The translations under genes and the position numbers were made by a program. A DNA stretch of 64,000 nt from Streptomyces neyagawaensis (GTDB taxonomy: Bacteria > Actinomycetota > Actinomycetes > Streptomycetales > Streptomycetaceae): contig NZ_JAMGBG010000023.1 of assembly GCF_023516595.1 (NCBI RefSeq), forward strand, positions 62,001-126,000, in the 5' to 3' direction. Shown here in pieces: positions 42,944 to 51,822 of this stretch (position 1 is its first letter; each line of letters begins with the position of its first letter). The notes beneath the pieces were generated by a model. It was not told the origin of the DNA. It made no database searches and saw nothing but the letters and a program-made list of their open reading frames with translations.

Positions 42944-43762
42944 CTACGCCACCCCCGGCGGCAGCTGGTACGGAGCGAGGATCTGCAGCGCCCGGTTGGG
43001 CACGGCGTAGCCGAGGCCTGGGATCGGCTCGGTGACGTCGAAGTCACCGACGCCGACCTGGGGGCGGCCCGGGCCCTGCTGGGTCCGCCACATGTGCTGC
43101 AGGATGATCCGCGCTCCCAGGGTGATGGCGGCCGGGATGATCCGGCGCCCGGCGACATGTACGGTGCGCAGCGGCCCGTACAGCTGTCCGCCGTCCGTGC
43201 GGCGGACGATGCCGCTCGAGGTGTCGAGGTCGAGGTCCGCGACCTCGTACGACGTGCCGCCGGTGAGGACCGCCGACACGCTGGTGAGGGAGATCGCCGG
43301 AACGGTGCGCAGGGCCAGCGTCTTGGCCACCTGGAAGGCGTGGACCTCGGTGACGGTGCGGACGACGACGGCTCCGACGTACCACTCCACGGTGGCGGTG
43401 ACGGCCTCGTTCATCGCGCGGACCTCGTCGTCGTCCGCCGTGGCCGTCTTGTTGAGGTGGGCCTTGGCGTCAGCATGGGAGATGATCCAGGGCGGGTTCT
43501 GCTCGCGGACGTCGAAGGTGTCGGTGTAGGCGCCGGCGTTGAGGCCGGTGGCCAGCCACCGGACGGTGTGCCGCCCGGCCTGCGCGCTCGGGTAGTCGTA
43601 GGTGTACGTCCCGGTCGACACCGGGACGACGGGGCTGACCGACACGGTGGTGCCATCCGGCAGCCCGATGGACAGCGCCATGCTGCCGGCGTTCGCCAGG
43701 TTCCCCGCGGAGTCCCTGACCGTCGTGCCCAGCGGCACGACCGCGCCGAGGTCGAACGGCAT
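42944..43762 (-). CDS. Ig-like domain plus head-tail connector protein
   Basis: The protein has 272 aa. Residues 1-90 form an Ig/Big-like beta domain (VPLGTTVRDSAGNLANAGSM, ending AGAYTDTFDVRE). Residues 95-272 resemble head-tail connector adaptor proteins (WIISHADAKAHLNKTATADD, DEVRAMNEAVTATVEWYVGA). The first domain may decorate the neck. Such a fusion is not unusual in actinophages. Confidence 0.7.
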   Translation of the reverse strand: MPFDLGAVVPLGTTVRDSAGNLANAGSMALSIGLPDGTTVSVSPVVPVSTGTYTYDYPSAQAGRHTVRWLATGLNAGAYTDTFDVREQNPPWIISHADAKAHLNKTATADDDEVRAMNEAVTATVEWYVGAVVVRTVTEVHAFQVAKTLALRTVPAISLTSVSAVLTGGTSYEVADLDLDTSSGIVRRTDGGQLYGPLRTVHVAGRRIIPAAITLGARIILQHMWRTQQGPGRPQVGVGDFDVTEPIPGLGYAVPNRALQILAPYQLPPGVA

Positions 43763-43763
43763 G

Positions 43764-44411
43764 TCAGCCTCCCCTCACGGTGGATGTGCTGCGGGCCAGG
43801 CCCACCAGGCCGGCCCCCGTACGCGAGGCGGCGGTGACCCTGCCGGGGCGGCCCACGTTCAGCTGGTCCGCCTCGGCGAAGTCGCCCACCCCCGCATCGC
43901 GGTGGGCTTCGATCAGCAGCGACAGGTTGCTCTGGCTCACCCAGGCCGGGGAGGCCGCCGTACGGCGCACCGTCCAGACCGTGCCGTCCGGGCTGGTCTC
44001 CCAGCGCAGGGTGCCGCCGTCCTCCCGCAGCCTGAGGAACGCGTGCGCCACCGGGTCGTACGACGGGAACAGCGCGCCGCCGTCGGCGTAGCCGACGCGC
44101 AGGTACAGGCCCATCGCGTTCTGCGCGGCGTCGATCAGGAACCCGGCGTCGGTGCCGCCGACGTCGGACAGCACCAGGAACGACACCACCGCGGTCGATG
44201 CCCCGGCGGCCGACGGTGGATAGACCCGCGCGGACACCTGCGACCAGGCCAGGGTGTAGCTGCTGGCCGACCGGTACGCCGCGTACCCGGTGGTGCAGGG
44301 GATCCGTGCCCGGCCGCCGGCCTCGACCGGGTCGCCGTACGACTGCGACCACACCACCGGGTCCCGAACGTTGTCGTTGAAGTCGTCGACGAGCAGGCCG
44401 AAGCCGGGCAC
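43764..44411 (-). CDS. Beta-sandwich virion protein
   Basis: The protein has 215 aa from GTG 44411. LLVDDFNDNVRDPVVWSQSY and AHAFLRLREDGGTLRWETSP with DGTVWTVRRTAASPAWV look like a LamG/galactose-binding-like domain. It is clearly related to residues about 115-270 of the large tail protein at 33.7-36.2 kb. Placed among connector genes, it may decorate the head or neck and bind host sugars. Confidence 0.65.
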   Translation of the reverse strand: MPGFGLLVDDFNDNVRDPVVWSQSYGDPVEAGGRARIPCTTGYAAYRSASSYTLAWSQVSARVYPPSAAGASTAVVSFLVLSDVGGTDAGFLIDAAQNAMGLYLRVGYADGGALFPSYDPVAHAFLRLREDGGTLRWETSPDGTVWTVRRTAASPAWVSQSNLSLLIEAHRDAGVGDFAEADQLNVGRPGRVTAASRTGAGLVGLARSTSTVRGG

Positions 44412-44421
44412 CTCTCACCCC

Positions 44422-45084
44422 CTACCAGGAACGGGTCTCGGGCGTCTGGCCGCGGCCGCCGCCCCTGGAGGAGTCGGCTGCCTTCTCCGCCCCGCCGGGG
44501 CCGCCGCTGGCCGCGGCGTCCCGGGCCCGGGCGGCGTTGAGGACGTCGTCCCGGCGCTTGGCGATCCCGGCCCGGTTCTCGCCCTCGGTTGCCTCCAGAT
44601 CCAGCACGCGCAGCGCCTCCTCGTATCCGACGGTGTCGAGGTAGGCGAGGACCTGCCGGTTGGTGTGCTCGCGGGGGTCGAACGCCGCGGGCGGCGAGTC
44701 CTTGTCGTTCTGCTCCTTCTTCGCCACCTCGGCCTCCGCCTGGTCCTCGCCGCCGTCGGGATGCCGCCCGGAGCCGGGGAGTCGTACGGTCACCGACCAC
44801 CGCACCCAGCGCGGACCGTCGTCCTGCCCGGCCGGCGGGTCGATGTCCTCGACAGTCGCCGCGATGACCTCGAGCTCCTCACCGTCCTCGCCGACCACCA
44901 GCGGCTGCTGGTGGACCATCGACGGGGCAGACTCGTCGCCCGGCTCCTGGCCGTCGTCGAGGAGCACGGCACGGTGGCCGTCAGCCCAGGACGCCGCGTC
45001 TTCCTCGGACACGTTGACGATGTCGCCGGGGGACCAGGAGAAGTCGGGCCCGGCGATCGCCTCCAACACCTTGATCCGTGCCAT
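44422..45084 (-). CDS. Phage structural protein, unknown
   Basis: The protein has 220 aa. The N-terminus (RIKVLEAIAGPDFSWSPGDI, then VNVSEEDAASWADGHRAVLL) is a small beta domain seen in phage neck proteins. The rest is acidic and disordered with a helical segment NRQVLAYLDTVGYEEALRVL. It overlaps the next gene by 1 bp. Confidence 0.6.
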   Translation of the reverse strand: MARIKVLEAIAGPDFSWSPGDIVNVSEEDAASWADGHRAVLLDDGQEPGDESAPSMVHQQPLVVGEDGEELEVIAATVEDIDPPAGQDDGPRWVRWSVTVRLPGSGRHPDGGEDQAEAEVAKKEQNDKDSPPAAFDPREHTNRQVLAYLDTVGYEEALRVLDLEATEGENRAGIAKRRDDVLNAARARDAAASGGPGGAEKAADSSRGGGRGQTPETRSW

Positions 45085-45482
45085 CAGCGCACCGGTGCCA
45101 CGCGCGGGTTGGCCAGCACGATCTGGGCGCTGTAGAGGCCGCCCGTCGTGGCGCTGGCCACGGTGACCGCGACGCGCAGGTACCGCTTGGCGCCCTTGTA
45201 GCCGATCTCGTACACGGTCTCGTCCGTGCTGGAGGTGACGGCGGGTTCGCTGCCCTGCAGGTAGGCGTCGGCGACGGCCGCCCAGGAGGAGTTGTCGTCG
45301 GAGTGCTGCACCTCGAAGGTGTGGGTGCCGTCGGTGACGGTGCCCACCGGGATGACGACCATGGCGTCCTGGAAGAGCGAGCCGCTCGAGGCCCGGTCCA
45401 CCGAGGTGCCGTTCGCCGACGCCGTCCGCGCGGCCGGCGTCAGGGAGTTCTTCACGAGCAGGCTGTTGTACGCGTCCTTCAC
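45084..45482 (-). CDS. Capsid decoration-like protein
   Basis: The protein has 132 aa from GTG 45482. KDAYNSLLVKNSLTPAARTA and then a beta-sandwich (GTHTFEVQHSDDNSSWAAVA, KGAKRYLRVAVTVASATTGG) match small proteins encoded just downstream of HK97-type capsid genes. Those stabilise or ornament the shell. Confidence 0.65.
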   Translation of the reverse strand: MKDAYNSLLVKNSLTPAARTASANGTSVDRASSGSLFQDAMVVIPVGTVTDGTHTFEVQHSDDNSSWAAVADAYLQGSEPAVTSSTDETVYEIGYKGAKRYLRVAVTVASATTGGLYSAQIVLANPRVAPVR

Positions 45483-45506
45483 AACGCGCTCCCTTCGGGT
45501 ATGCCG

Positions 45507-45538
45507 ACGGGCCCAGGCGCTCGAGGTCCTGGGCCCGT
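45507..45538. terminator. Hairpin after the capsid gene
   Basis: ACGGGCCCAGG (45507-45517) pairs with CCTGGGCCCGT (45528-45538). It lies between the capsid and decoration genes. It could limit readthrough to lower-abundance genes. Confidence 0.65.
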
Positions 45539-45552
45539 GCGTGCGGGGTCGG

Positions 45553-46797
45553 TCAGCTGGCGGCGTGCTGGTACAGGCGGATCGCGGCGGAGTCCTGGAT
45601 CATGCCGTCCAGGCGGGCGAACCCGAGGAAGGCGACCTGCAGCTTCTCGGCGTACCGCTCGTCCAGGCGCAGCGTCTGCACGCTCAGGACCTGGCGGATG
45701 ACGTAGCCGGCCTGGAAGTCGCCGAACGCGATGGTCTTGTTGCTGGCGCCCGGCTCCGGCATCGAGTTGTCGAGCTCGTACGAGAAGCCGTTGATCGTGG
45801 CCGGGAAGCCGGGGGCCGGGATCGGCACCCACAGCGGACGGCTGTCGCCGTCCTTCAGCTTGCGGACGACCTTCAGCGTCGAGTCGTGCATCAGGTACTT
45901 GGCGTTCGGCCGGTACGCGCTGTCGACGGAGTGCTCGAGGTCGATCAGGTCGTCGTAGATGACCGACGTGGTCTGCCCCGAGGCGCCCTGCTTGCCGACG
46001 GTCGCGCCGGTGGTCAGGCCCTGCGGCTGGTCGACGCCGGTGCCCTGGGTCCACGCACGGGCGGCACGGCGCCCGATGCGCTCGCCGAGCTTCCTGGGCA
46101 CCCACGTCTCGAGGCTGAAGGCGCTGTCCTGCAGCAGGCTCCGCGACAACTTCACCTGCTTGCTGGAGAAGATGTACGCCTTCAGCGTCCGGCCGCCGAT
46201 GTCGAGGTCCTGCTCGCCGGCCTCTTCGTTCTCGCCGAGGATCTCGCCCTCGTTGGCGGTGTCGTCGTTGGTCGGCCACTTCAGGTCGGCGCCCGTGGAG
46301 GTCGTGATGACCTCGGCCAGGTTGAGCAGACCGCCGAAGGCCTTCATCGTCTCGGTCATGATGTTGCGGAACTCGTCGGGGACGAGGAACCCGCCGTCGG
46401 TGTCGATGCCCGCGGCCATGGCGCGCAGGTCGACCTCGTGCTCCGTCATCAGCCTCTGCTGCTCGGGGCTGAGACGGCTCATGCCGCGGCGCAGGTAGGC
46501 GCTGAACGCCTCCGAGTAGCGCTTGGCCTCCTCCTCGGCGTCGCCACCGCGGCGGCCCTCGGGCTCCCCGGTGGTGACGGCGACCTGGCTGCGGTCGATC
46601 TGGGACAGCTGGGCCATGCGGTTCAGGCGGTCGATGTCGCCGGAGACCACGGTGAGCCGGGCCTCGGCCGCGTCCCAGTTCTGCCGCTCCTCGGCGGTCA
46701 GGTCCCGGTTCTCCGCCTCGGCAGCGGACTGGATCTCCTGCATCCGCTGCCACACGGTGTTCTGCTCATCGATGAGCCTCTGCAGTTGTGCGGGCAT
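45553..46797 (-). CDS. HK97-fold major capsid protein
   Basis: The protein has 414 aa. The first 110 residues are a helical delta domain (LQRLIDEQNTVWQRMQEIQS, EERQNWDAAEARLTVVSGDI). The mature shell part starts near TDGGFLVPDEFRNIMTETMK and contains TTSTGADLKWPTNDDTANEG and KQVKLSRSLLQDSAFSLETW. It ends in IRLYQHAAS. The protease encoded just upstream would remove the delta domain. Confidence 0.92.
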   Translation of the reverse strand: MPAQLQRLIDEQNTVWQRMQEIQSAAEAENRDLTAEERQNWDAAEARLTVVSGDIDRLNRMAQLSQIDRSQVAVTTGEPEGRRGGDAEEEAKRYSEAFSAYLRRGMSRLSPEQQRLMTEHEVDLRAMAAGIDTDGGFLVPDEFRNIMTETMKAFGGLLNLAEVITTSTGADLKWPTNDDTANEGEILGENEEAGEQDLDIGGRTLKAYIFSSKQVKLSRSLLQDSAFSLETWVPRKLGERIGRRAARAWTQGTGVDQPQGLTTGATVGKQGASGQTTSVIYDDLIDLEHSVDSAYRPNAKYLMHDSTLKVVRKLKDGDSRPLWVPIPAPGFPATINGFSYELDNSMPEPGASNKTIAFGDFQAGYVIRQVLSVQTLRLDERYAEKLQVAFLGFARLDGMIQDSAAIRLYQHAAS

Positions 46798-46823
46798 GCT
46801 CCCTCAATTCCGGGCATGGCGAG

Positions 46824-46848
46824 GACCCCACCAGCAGGGGGTGGGGTC
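46824..46848. terminator. Hairpin between protease and capsid genes
   Basis: GACCCCACC (46824-46832) pairs with GGTGGGGTC (46840-46848). It may protect or separate the capsid message. Confidence 0.55.
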
Positions 46849-46864
46849 TTCGGGTGAGTACGGG

Positions 46865-48097
46865 TTACGAGCGGGCCACGGGCAGCCCGTAGCGGGCGGC
46901 CAGGCCCTTCATGCGGAGGACGCGCGCGTCGAGGTCGCTCCGAGTGGTCTCTGCCGGCTCGGGTGCGGCCGGGGCCGCGGCGGGCTCCGGTGTGCTGGTC
47001 TCGCGAGTGGACTCACCCGGCTCGCTGCCAACTGCCTTCAACTCGGGGGGCTTGAGCCCGGCGTCCTTCAGGTGCCGGGCCAGGTGCTTGTAGACCGCTT
47101 CGCGGTCCTCGTCGGGGATCGTGGTTCCACCGCGGGCGCCGTTGAGGACGCCGATCGCCGTGGTGCACGCGACGGTGGAGGCGGCGCCGACGTCGCCGTC
47201 CACGCCTACGAAGTGGTGGATGAATCGGTACGAGGCCTTCGCGTCGGCGTCGCCGTCGGGGTCCACCCAGGCGTGCGCCATCCGTAGCGCCTCCTCCTCC
47301 TGGGGGAGATCCTTCGAGTTCGCCGGACCGTCCCACGCGGAGTCCGACGTCGAGGTGGAGTGCACGGCCAGTGCGCCCCGCTCCTCGACGGCCGGCGCCG
47401 TACGCGCGGCGGGGATCGGCTCGCTGGGCTTGTCCTCGCCGACCAGCTGCAGCAGGTCCCGCAGCTCCGGCCGCCACTTAGCGCGCTCCTCGATCGCGGC
47501 CTGGTCGCCGCGGCTGACGAGCGCCGAGGCGACACTGGCGAGCTCGGCCTCGGTCTCCTCGTACGCCGGGAACGTCACCGCCGAGACCTCGATGAGGCGG
47601 GCCTCGAGGATCCGCCGTACCTCCACCTCCGCGCTCTGCCCGTCGGAGGTGTCCACCTTCTCCAGGGTCCAGTCGTCCTTGATGACGTAGAACCCGAAGG
47701 ACATGCCGGTGATGTTGCCGTTGCGGATGTTCGCCTTCAGGTCCGCCACGTACGACAGGCCCTCGTCGAGGGCGGAGTCGACGGCCAGGCCGCGCGCGTC
47801 CTCCGCCAGGGCCAGGGTGCCGGCGGACACACGCGACACGACGTAGTACGAGTCGTGGTCGATGAGCATCCGCGCATCGCCCTCCTGCAGCGTCTTCGTG
47901 AACGCCCCAGGTGCGATCTCCTCGTAGAACCCCCACCGCAGGGGGTTGCCGATCGCGGTGCGGGAGTTGAACACCGCGGCGTAGCCGTTGAACCGCTCAC
48001 CGCCTGTGTCGCCGTCTGCGGCCCGGATCGCGACTGCTGCCGTGGACAACGGCAGACGGCGGCGCTCCTCGGTCGTCGTCCTCGTCAGAGTCCTCAT
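46865..48097 (-). CDS. Prohead maturation protease (S78) with long C-terminal extension
   Basis: The protein has 410 aa. The protease domain (to about residue 200) has FNGYAAVFNSRTAIGNPLRW, the catalytic His in MLIDHDSYY and the Ser in GNITGMSFGFYVI, followed by LIEVSAVTFPAYEETEA. After a linker, residues about 255-350 form an extra helical domain (EEALRMAHAWVDPDGDADAK, SYRFIHHFVGVDGD, EDREAVYKHLARHLKDAGL). It cleaves capsid and scaffold. It overlaps the portal gene by 1 bp. Confidence 0.85.
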   Translation of the reverse strand: MRTLTRTTTEERRRLPLSTAAVAIRAADGDTGGERFNGYAAVFNSRTAIGNPLRWGFYEEIAPGAFTKTLQEGDARMLIDHDSYYVVSRVSAGTLALAEDARGLAVDSALDEGLSYVADLKANIRNGNITGMSFGFYVIKDDWTLEKVDTSDGQSAEVEVRRILEARLIEVSAVTFPAYEETEAELASVASALVSRGDQAAIEERAKWRPELRDLLQLVGEDKPSEPIPAARTAPAVEERGALAVHSTSTSDSAWDGPANSKDLPQEEEALRMAHAWVDPDGDADAKASYRFIHHFVGVDGDVGAASTVACTTAIGVLNGARGGTTIPDEDREAVYKHLARHLKDAGLKPPELKAVGSEPGESTRETSTPEPAAAPAAPEPAETTRSDLDARVLRMKGLAARYGLPVARS

Positions 48098-49419
48098 CAG
48101 GTGCCTTCCTCAGCATCGTCGGGTGTCTGCAGGAGCCGCTGCGCCTCCGCCATCAGCGCGGCCGCCCGCGCCCGGTTCGAGCCCGCCGCCGGCTGCTCGC
48201 CGTCCGGGGCGAGCGGGTTCGACCCCAGCGGCGCCATGTACATCGGCTGCAGGTAGACATCGCCGTGCTCCGCCAGCGGCGGCAGCTCCTCGAGCGCACG
48301 GATGTCGTTGGCGCTGAACGCGCCGACGTCGCGCATCGCCCGGAAGAACGTGGCCCGAGCAGCCGAGTCGCCGCGCAGCAGGCCGGCCATCTGGTAGTTC
48401 GCGTACAGCGACGGCGGCAGCAGTTCCTTCGTGATGCGCTGCTCGGTCGGGGTGAGCCAGGTGGGGCCGAGGTCGAAGGTCACCCAGCCGAGTGCCTGCT
48501 GCTCCAGCCCTGTCCCCCACGATGTCGACTTCTCGGTGGACATGAGCAGGAAGGGCGGCACCCCGAACATCCGGGCGATGTCGGTGACCTGGAACTGCCG
48601 GGACTCCAGGAACTGTGCGTCGGTGTTCGGCATCTGCACCGGCTTGAAGCTGGCGCCCGAGTCGAGCACGGCGATCTCGTGGCTGTTGTGGACGCCGGAC
48701 ATCTTGGCTTTCCAGCGCGCCTTCAGCTGCTCCGCCTGCCCCTGGTCCAGGCGTTGCTCGGTCTGCAGCACGCCGCCGACCATGTTCCCGGACCCGAACA
48801 GCCGGGCCGCGCTCTTCTCGGCGGCCTGCGCCAGCCCGATGCCCTGCGCGGCCAGCCGCACCGGCGAGCAGCCGGTGAGGCCGTCGTAGCCCAGCCCGGG
48901 GATGTGCAGGATGTCGTACGGCGTCTTGACGTGGGTCACGCCCCAGTCGTCCGTGACGTAGAACCACTTGCCCGACGGATTGCTGTCGCTGGGCTTCTCC
49001 CGGTCGACCTGCACCCGGTCCGATGAGACCGGCCACAGCTCGCGGACCTGCTTCGCCCCGTCCCGGATCTTCTGGATGTAGGTGTTGCCCCACAGCACCC
49101 GGTACAGGTACGCGAACCGCCACAGCTCCACCGGCGTGAGATCCGGATGCGGATTGCGCAGCAGCTCGAACGGCTGCCTCTCCCGGGTGCCCTCCTTGTA
49201 CGTCGGCAGCGGCAGCGCCGAGGACACCCCGGAGATCAGCGACACCGCCCGCCACACCGCTGGCGTGCGCAGCGCGGTCGTCTCCGACACCTGCACCCCG
49301 GCATCCGACTGCACCCCGCCCAGGAACTCCGTCAGCGCGGCGGAGGTGAGCGGCTGCGCCGGGCTCTCCAGCCCCCTCCTCGTCCGCCCATCGAACAGGC
49401 CGAACAACCCAGACGTCAC
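48097..49419 (-). CDS. Phage portal protein (HK97 type)
   Basis: The protein has 440 aa. TTALRTPAVWRAVSLISGVS and LLRNPHPDLTPVELWRFAYL mark the N-terminal part. TPYDILHIPGLGYDGLTGCS, ARMFGVPPFLLMSTEKSTSW and EQQALGWVTFDLGPTWLTPT mark the core. It forms the DNA channel at one capsid vertex. It overlaps neighbours by 1 and 4 bp. Confidence 0.92.
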   Translation of the reverse strand: MTSGLFGLFDGRTRRGLESPAQPLTSAALTEFLGGVQSDAGVQVSETTALRTPAVWRAVSLISGVSSALPLPTYKEGTRERQPFELLRNPHPDLTPVELWRFAYLYRVLWGNTYIQKIRDGAKQVRELWPVSSDRVQVDREKPSDSNPSGKWFYVTDDWGVTHVKTPYDILHIPGLGYDGLTGCSPVRLAAQGIGLAQAAEKSAARLFGSGNMVGGVLQTEQRLDQGQAEQLKARWKAKMSGVHNSHEIAVLDSGASFKPVQMPNTDAQFLESRQFQVTDIARMFGVPPFLLMSTEKSTSWGTGLEQQALGWVTFDLGPTWLTPTEQRITKELLPPSLYANYQMAGLLRGDSAARATFFRAMRDVGAFSANDIRALEELPPLAEHGDVYLQPMYMAPLGSNPLAPDGEQPAAGSNRARAAALMAEAQRLLQTPDDAEEGT

Positions 49420-49655
49420 TGCCGCTCACCTCCCGCCGCTTCCCCACCGCGCCCCTCCCCAGGGACACGCCTATCGGCCAGCGCACGCTCGCACGCCAGC
49501 ACACCCAGCACCCCGCCCAGCACCAGCGCGCCCGGCACACTCCACAGGGCCACGCCCGCCACGAGGACCAGGACGAACACCACCTCCAGGACCACCAGCC
49601 GCCGTACGCCCTTCGGCCGGCCCATGGCGTCTTCCGCCTGGCCGTCGTCGTTCAC
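49416..49655 (-). CDS. Small membrane protein between terminase and portal
   Basis: The protein has 79 aa from GTG 49655. Basic RPKGVRRL precedes two hydrophobic helices (VVLEVVFVLVLVAGVALW; GALVLGGVLGVLACERALA). Function unknown; small membrane proteins at this site occur in other Streptomyces prophages. It overlaps both neighbours by 4 bp. Confidence 0.6.
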   Translation of the reverse strand: MNDDGQAEDAMGRPKGVRRLVVLEVVFVLVLVAGVALWSVPGALVLGGVLGVLACERALADRRVPGEGRGGEAAGGERQ

Positions 49656-51214
49656 CACAGGTTCGGCGCCCCTTCCGGCTCCACGTCGTGGTACTTCTCC
49701 CAGCCCCACAGCGCATACGTCCCGGCCACCAGCGGGCTCACGTCCACACCCTCACTGCGCCGGGCCCACGCCCACGCGTCGCCGAGCTCCCTCTTCTTCG
49801 CGCCGGCCAGAGCCGTCGCCATGGGGGACTGGCCAGGGTGGGCGAGGGAGCCGTCCTTCGTCCGGTCGTAGAAGGCGCCGCAGGCCTGCGCGAGCTCGCG
49901 CACCTTCGGCGCCACCAGGAAGTGATCCCGCCCCAGCCCGCTGCCCACCTCGTGCGTTCCAGCGAGCTTCTTCCGGATTGGAGCCGCGAGCGAACCGGCC
50001 GGCCCGCCCTCATCGAGGACCCACACACACGGCTTCCACTTCTCGTCCCGCTCCCCGACCCAGTCGACCACCCAGTCCGTCCCGGGCCGATGCGCCACCA
50101 CCTCCACGTGCCGGCCACCGCTCGACGACTCGGCGGCCACCGAGATCGCCGTCCACGTCCGCTCCGGGTTCGTGTCGATCGCGAAGGCCACCGGATCCAG
50201 CGGACGGCTCTGCCCGTCCGTGAGGGCCTCCCAGACCTCCTTGGAGATGACCTGCCACGTCTCGTCGCTGACCTCCGGGTAGTCACCCACACCCAGCCGC
50301 TCACGGTCGAACAGGTCCTCACGCATACCGCGCATCTCCCGCCGCACGTACGACGAACGGATACGGATCCCCAACGCCGGGTTGGCCCGCGCGAACGACA
50401 ACTCATCGTCACGGTCGTCGTGAACGGTGCAGACGACGCGCTGCTCCTGGTCGCGCGGGCACTCCTTCACGTGCGGCGCGATCGAGTACTCCAGGTACGT
50501 CAACGACGGGTCAGCCCCGCCCTCCTCGGCGATCGCACGGGCCCGCAGCAGCGCCAGCTGCTCGCTCTCCGCCCCCAGACCAGCCGACCCCGTGAACACC
50601 AACTGCGGGTTCCTGCGGGCCGACAGCACCGGCATCAGCGCACCAACCGGCGCCGCCCGCAGCTTCATCGCCTCGTCCATGATGACCAGGTCACCGGAGA
50701 ACCCACGGCCGCTGTCCCCACCACGCGCCAGGAACCTGATCCTCGCGCCGTTGAAGAACTCGAAGCCCTCCTCGCCATGGCTGCGCCGTACGCGCTTGAC
50801 CCGGCGGCTCAGCGAGGATGAGCCCTCGATGATCCGGTCCAGCCGCAGGAACGATTCCTGCGCGGTGTTGAACTGGTGCGCCGTGTGGATGACCAGCTCG
50901 TCCCCGAACAAGATCACCCCGCCGAGCTGTCTTGCCTCGAGGAATCCGCCCTTGCCGTTCTGACGTGCGACGTTGAGGACGACCTCCAGCGACAGCCACC
51001 GGCCTTCGTCGTCCTCGGCGAGGCTGTGGTGCAGGGCGAGCTGCTGCCAGATGTCGAGGTCGAGGCCGGAGTCCTCGGCCAGCTCGACGCACTCCTGCCC
51101 GGCGGGAGAGCGGTAGTCGAGCGCGACCTGGTCCTCGATGCCGTCCCAGCGGAGCGTGTCGATGCGCCGGCGCCACGGCACCGACAGGATCCGCGGGGTC
51201 TGGCAGCCGATCAC
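49652..51214 (-). CDS. Terminase large subunit
   Basis: The protein has 520 aa. The ATPase has a Walker-A-like loop (EVVLNVARQNGKGGFLEARQ), an adenine/coupling region VIHTAHQFNTAQESFLRLDR and Walker B (FSGDLVIMDEAMKL). The C-terminal nuclease begins DPVAFAIDTNPERTWTAISV (first metal Asp). A second acidic site is VWVLDEGGPA. It packages DNA into the prohead and cuts it. It overlaps the small subunit gene by 4 bp. Confidence 0.92.
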   Translation of the reverse strand: MIGCQTPRILSVPWRRRIDTLRWDGIEDQVALDYRSPAGQECVELAEDSGLDLDIWQQLALHHSLAEDDEGRWLSLEVVLNVARQNGKGGFLEARQLGGVILFGDELVIHTAHQFNTAQESFLRLDRIIEGSSSLSRRVKRVRRSHGEEGFEFFNGARIRFLARGGDSGRGFSGDLVIMDEAMKLRAAPVGALMPVLSARRNPQLVFTGSAGLGAESEQLALLRARAIAEEGGADPSLTYLEYSIAPHVKECPRDQEQRVVCTVHDDRDDELSFARANPALGIRIRSSYVRREMRGMREDLFDRERLGVGDYPEVSDETWQVISKEVWEALTDGQSRPLDPVAFAIDTNPERTWTAISVAAESSSGGRHVEVVAHRPGTDWVVDWVGERDEKWKPCVWVLDEGGPAGSLAAPIRKKLAGTHEVGSGLGRDHFLVAPKVRELAQACGAFYDRTKDGSLAHPGQSPMATALAGAKKRELGDAWAWARRSEGVDVSPLVAGTYALWGWEKYHDVEPEGAPNLW

Positions 51215-51516
51215 CCAGAGTCCTTACGCGCCGGAGGGGAGAGCCGCGCCTTGCGGCGGGCGGCCAGCTGGTCGATTCGGTCGCCGGCGTCCTTCGGGGG
51301 AGCGAGCGCGCGGACGACCTGCATGGCCTGGCGCAGCTCGCGGGCCGCGGCGGCGGCGTCCTTGGCGTCGGTGGCGGAGTCGACCCAGGTGGCGAGTCGG
51401 AGTGCGGTGGCCGCGGGGGCGGAGGCGGCGGCGTCGACGCCGAGGGCTTCGATCTCGGCGGCGGTCGCGGTGGCGACCTTGCCTCGGCGAGGGCGGCGCT
51501 TCGACTCGTCACTCAT
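51211..51516 (-). CDS. Probable small terminase subunit
   Basis: The protein has 101 aa from ATG 51516. A basic N-terminus (MSDESKRRPRRGKVATATAA) and an Ala-rich helical body (ALRLATWVDSATDAKDAAAA, RELRQAMQVVRALAPPKDAG) fit the short DNA-recognition subunit encoded before the large subunit in actinophages. Evenly spaced palindromes lie directly upstream. Confidence 0.65.
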   Translation of the reverse strand: MSDESKRRPRRGKVATATAAEIEALGVDAAASAPAATALRLATWVDSATDAKDAAAAARELRQAMQVVRALAPPKDAGDRIDQLAARRKARLSPPARKDSG

Positions 51517-51545
51517 CCGGACATCACCCCCCGTAACCACACGAA

Positions 51546-51610
51546 CATCACGGAACGTGACAAGAGATAAGTAACTCAGCGTTACGGGATGAGTGGTGAC
51601 AGAGCGTCAC
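51546..51610. promoter_or_regulatory. Three evenly spaced palindromes, candidate cos/pac or operator array
   Basis: The sites are TCAC-GGAAC-GTGA (51548-51560), GTAAC-TCAGC-GTTAC (51571-51585) and GTGAC-AGAGC-GTCAC (51596-51610). All fit GTNAC-N4C-GTNAC, with centres 24-25 bp apart. They lie 30-95 bp upstream of the small terminase gene in an AT-richer patch. A fourth site is at 51848-51862. Confidence 0.6.
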
Positions 51611-51822
51611 TATTTCGCTGGAGTTCGCTTCGCCGAGAAAGTAGCCACCTTGACGGGGAGAGAGACGGGCGACAAGGGCGTTTGGGGTCGCCCGGTCTCC
51701 CGCTGAAGTTTTGACCCACTCCCTCCCCAGCGAGCCGACCCGCGCCCGCGTTCACCCTCCGACCGGGCCCCTGACCACCCTCCGCACACCCTCGGGGGTC
51801 ACGATCGGTGAGTAGCGGTGGG

